Source: JAOUEA01 sp963825635 (GTDB lineage Bacteria; Actinomycetota; UBA4738; HRBIN12). From it: a stretch of 64,000 nt of DNA. The stretch spans positions 216,139 through 280,138 of the forward strand of contig CAWGTU010000002.1 of the NCBI GenBank assembly GCA_963825635.1. Reading direction: 5' to 3'. Numbering within the stretch: the first letter of the stretch is position 1; the number at the start of each line of letters is the position of its first letter. Of the stretch, positions 62,056-64,000 are shown one piece after another. The notes under the pieces are model-generated. The model saw only the letters and a list, made by a program, of their open reading frames with translations. It was not told where the DNA came from and did no database searches. The translations under genes and the position numbers were made by a program.

Positions 62056-63936
62056 CTAAGGCGTGACGATCTCGAAGTCCGGATCGACGGGCGCGAGGTA
62101 GCCGACAAGCTCGGTGAGCACGGCCGCGTCGCCCTCCACGGTGATGTCGCCTGACGCGATCGCCGACCCGAGCTCGATCGCGCCGCCGAGCAGGCCGATG
62201 AGCTGCTCCTTCGTCAGCCCGAACACCGGCCCATCGGATGAGGCGACCTCCACCCTGCGATGGGTCAGGGCGCCGTTGCGGAGCTCGGCGAGGTAGATGC
62301 CGTCACCGGCGACCTCCAGCGAGAAGATCAGATGGGCATCCCAGGCTCGAGGTCCGTCGACGCGCACCGCGACCGAGTCGAGCAGCTGCGACACCGTGAG
62401 CGCGGCGACCAGTCCTGAACCGTCGGTGGCGACGGGAGTGCCGAAGTTCCCGTGGCGCAGCTCGGTGGCCCCGGCCAGGAAGGCCGATCGCCAGGTGCCG
62501 TTCTCGGCGCCGAACCCGAGCTGCTCGAAGGCGTCGGCCTGCAGGGTCCGCGCCGCGTCGTTCGCGGGATCGGCGAACAGCACGTGGTTCAGCAGCTCCA
62601 CGACCCACCGATAATCGCCTTCGTCGAACGCTCCGCGCGCGGTCTCGAGCGCCGACTCGGTACCCCCCATCGCGGCGACGTAGCGCCCGGCGGCCGCCTC
62701 GGGCGGGTGCTGCCACAGGTGGGCGGGGTTGCCGTCGTACCAGCCCATGTAGCGCTGGTAGATCGCCTTCACGTTGTGGCTCACGCTCCCGTAGTAGCCA
62801 CGGGTGTACCAGGCCGCCTCGAGCGCAGGCGGCAGCTCGATCATCTCGGCGATCTCCGAGCCCACGTACCCCTGGTTCAGCATGCGCAGCGTCTGGTCGT
62901 GCAGGTACGCGTACAGGTCGCGTTGCGTTCGCAGGTACTCGGCGGCACGCTCCCGCCCCCAGGTCGGCCAGTGGTGGGACGCGAACACGACGTCGGTGCG
63001 ATCGCCGTACAGCGCCACCGCCTCGTCGAGATAGGCGGCCCACACGCGCGCGTCGCGCACGACCGCCCCGCGCAGCGTCAGGATGTTGTGCAGGTTGTGC
63101 GTAGCGTTCTCCGCCATGCACATCGCCCGATGATCCGGGAAGAGGAAGTTCATCTCAGCAGGGGCCTCGGTGCCCGGTGTGAGTTGGAACTCGATGCGCA
63201 CCCCGTCGATCGTGAGCTCCTGCCCGGTGTGCGTGATGTCGACCGTGGGCACGATCAGCGAGACGGTGCCGGTCGAGGTCGTCTGCCCGAGCCCGGCGCC
63301 GATCTGGCCGGTCGGCCCCTTCTCGAGCGCGGCTCCGTACATGTACCCCGCACGACGGGTCATCGCGGTCCCCGCGTAGACGTTCTCCGAGACCGCGTGC
63401 TCGAGGAAGTGGGCAGGTGCCACGACGGGAACCCCCGCGTCGACCTCGGCCCGGGAGGTCACCCCCTCCACCCCACCGAAGTGGTCCACGTGGCTGTGGG
63501 TGTAGATCACGCCGGTCACCGGGCGTTCGCCTCGGTGAGCGCGGTAGAGGCCCAGCGCGGCGGCGGCCGTCTCGGTCGAGATCAGGGGGTCGATCACGAT
63601 CACGCCGGTCGTGCCTTCCACGAACGTGATGTTCGAGAGGTCGAAGCCGCGCACCTGATAGATGCCGGGCACGACCTCGAAGAGCCCGGCGATCGAGTTC
63701 AGCTGTCCCTGGCGCCACAGGCTGGGGTGTGCCGTGTGTGGGCAGTCGTCCTCGAGGAAGGCGTAAGCCTCTACGTTCCACACCTCCCGGCCGTCGGTGG
63801 CACGGATCGAGGGGTCCTCGAGCGTGCCGATGAAGCCGTGATGCGCGTCCTCGAAGTCCTGCCGATCGGACATCGGGAGTGCCGCCAACGCCTCGGTGAG
63901 CCGGCGTCGGGTGATCTCGGTCGCGGTGCCGGGCAC
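62056..63936 (-). CDS. alkyl/aryl sulfatase, metallo-beta-lactamase fold (SdsA/BDS1-like)
   Basis: 626 residues, GTG with GAGGAGG 5 nt upstream. Residues about 90-330 are an MBL domain: GVIYTHSHVDHFGGVEG is H-x-H-x-D-H, followed by NENA-type MAENATHNLHNILTLRGA and VFASHHWPTWG. The middle ALEAAWYTRGYYGSVSHNVKAIYQRYMGWYDGNPAHLW is the sulfatase dimerisation domain, and the end (LLDSVAVRVDGPRAWDAHLIFSLEV...) the SCP2-like substrate domain. Such enzymes hydrolyse alkyl sulfates (detergents) with Zn. No signal peptide. Not related by fold to the sulfatase at 44731. Confidence 0.92.
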   Translation of the reverse strand: MPGTATEITRRRLTEALAALPMSDRQDFEDAHHGFIGTLEDPSIRATDGREVWNVEAYAFLEDDCPHTAHPSLWRQGQLNSIAGLFEVVPGIYQVRGFDLSNITFVEGTTGVIVIDPLISTETAAAALGLYRAHRGERPVTGVIYTHSHVDHFGGVEGVTSRAEVDAGVPVVAPAHFLEHAVSENVYAGTAMTRRAGYMYGAALEKGPTGQIGAGLGQTTSTGTVSLIVPTVDITHTGQELTIDGVRIEFQLTPGTEAPAEMNFLFPDHRAMCMAENATHNLHNILTLRGAVVRDARVWAAYLDEAVALYGDRTDVVFASHHWPTWGRERAAEYLRTQRDLYAYLHDQTLRMLNQGYVGSEIAEMIELPPALEAAWYTRGYYGSVSHNVKAIYQRYMGWYDGNPAHLWQHPPEAAAGRYVAAMGGTESALETARGAFDEGDYRWVVELLNHVLFADPANDAARTLQADAFEQLGFGAENGTWRSAFLAGATELRHGNFGTPVATDGSGLVAALTVSQLLDSVAVRVDGPRAWDAHLIFSLEVAGDGIYLAELRNGALTHRRVEVASSDGPVFGLTKEQLIGLLGGAIELGSAIASGDITVEGDAAVLTELVGYLAPVDPDFEIVTP

Positions 63937-64000
63937 GGTGACCTCCTCGTGTGAAAGCTGCCTGGGGTCTCGACCCTAGCGGCCGGGCCGCTCTCGGACG

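Noticed and set aside
1..64000. CRISPR array, tRNA/rRNA genes, prophage or IS element
   Set aside because: No regularly spaced repeats, no cloverleaf or rRNA core sequence and no transposase or integrase protein recognised.

Overview
The DNA is very GC rich, with G/C-ending codons throughout, Shine-Dalgarno sites of the GGAGG type on part of the genes and an apparently leaderless TANNNT promoter on many others. The gene families (SARP/BTAD regulators fused to NTPases, zinc-ribbon cyclase-AAA-TPR giants, alpha/beta hydrolase-cyclase fusions, mycothiol-type DinB proteins, WS/DGAT acyltransferase, DUF4242, CGNR-ABATE regulators) point to a chromosomal segment of an actinobacterium (Actinomycetota). 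A soil or freshwater lineage outside the classical model genera is likely; the class cannot be fixed from this window. No rRNA, tRNA, CRISPR array, prophage or transposase gene was found.

Layout. 1-13 kb: a cut ABC ATPase gene, then many small enzymes (GNAT, methyltransferases, VOC, DHFR-like, Nudix), an ArsR-SRPBCC pair with a symmetric operator, a HAD-DUF2181 fusion and a secreted RTX-like protein. 13-27 kb: signalling block with a PAS-PAS-cyclase, a 1066-residue SARP-nSTAND-membrane-BMP sensor facing a secreted HExxH protein, a 1175-residue cyclase-AAA-TPR protein, and a serine hydrolase/wax-ester-synthase pair. 27-36 kb: two TetR/MDR-reductase units (one with a textbook operator-promoter), a second ArsR-SRPBCC pair, a hydrolase-cyclase fusion, a VapBC-like toxin-antitoxin pair. 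36-43 kb: an RHH protein with three phased repeats in its promoter, DUF4097, another giant cyclase-AAA protein, small stress proteins and a cysteine-synthase remnant.

43.7-51.3 kb is the most unusual part. A sulfatase (formylglycine motif CTAGR) and its activating enzyme FGE form an operon; a second, diverged and internally deleted copy of the same locus lies 4 kb away. Between the copies sit a class III aminotransferase, a SulP anion transporter and a membrane protein. Copy A keeps FGE and sulfatase (with one frameshift) but lost the start of the small upstream gene; copy B keeps that small gene but reduced the sulfatase to 21 codons.

51-64 kb: DHFR-like and YCII proteins, an XRE-cupin/DUF4386 operon divergent from a thioredoxin-reductase-like flavoprotein, an alkaline-phosphatase-superfamily enzyme followed by a nested inverted repeat, an arginase-family gene divergent from a CGNR regulator, a broken adenosine deaminase, an MFS exporter with its wHTH regulator, and a metallo-beta-lactamase-fold alkylsulfatase. 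Two sulfatases of unrelated fold plus SulP suggest sulfate-ester scavenging as one theme; cyclic-nucleotide signalling (four class III cyclase genes within 28 kb) is another.
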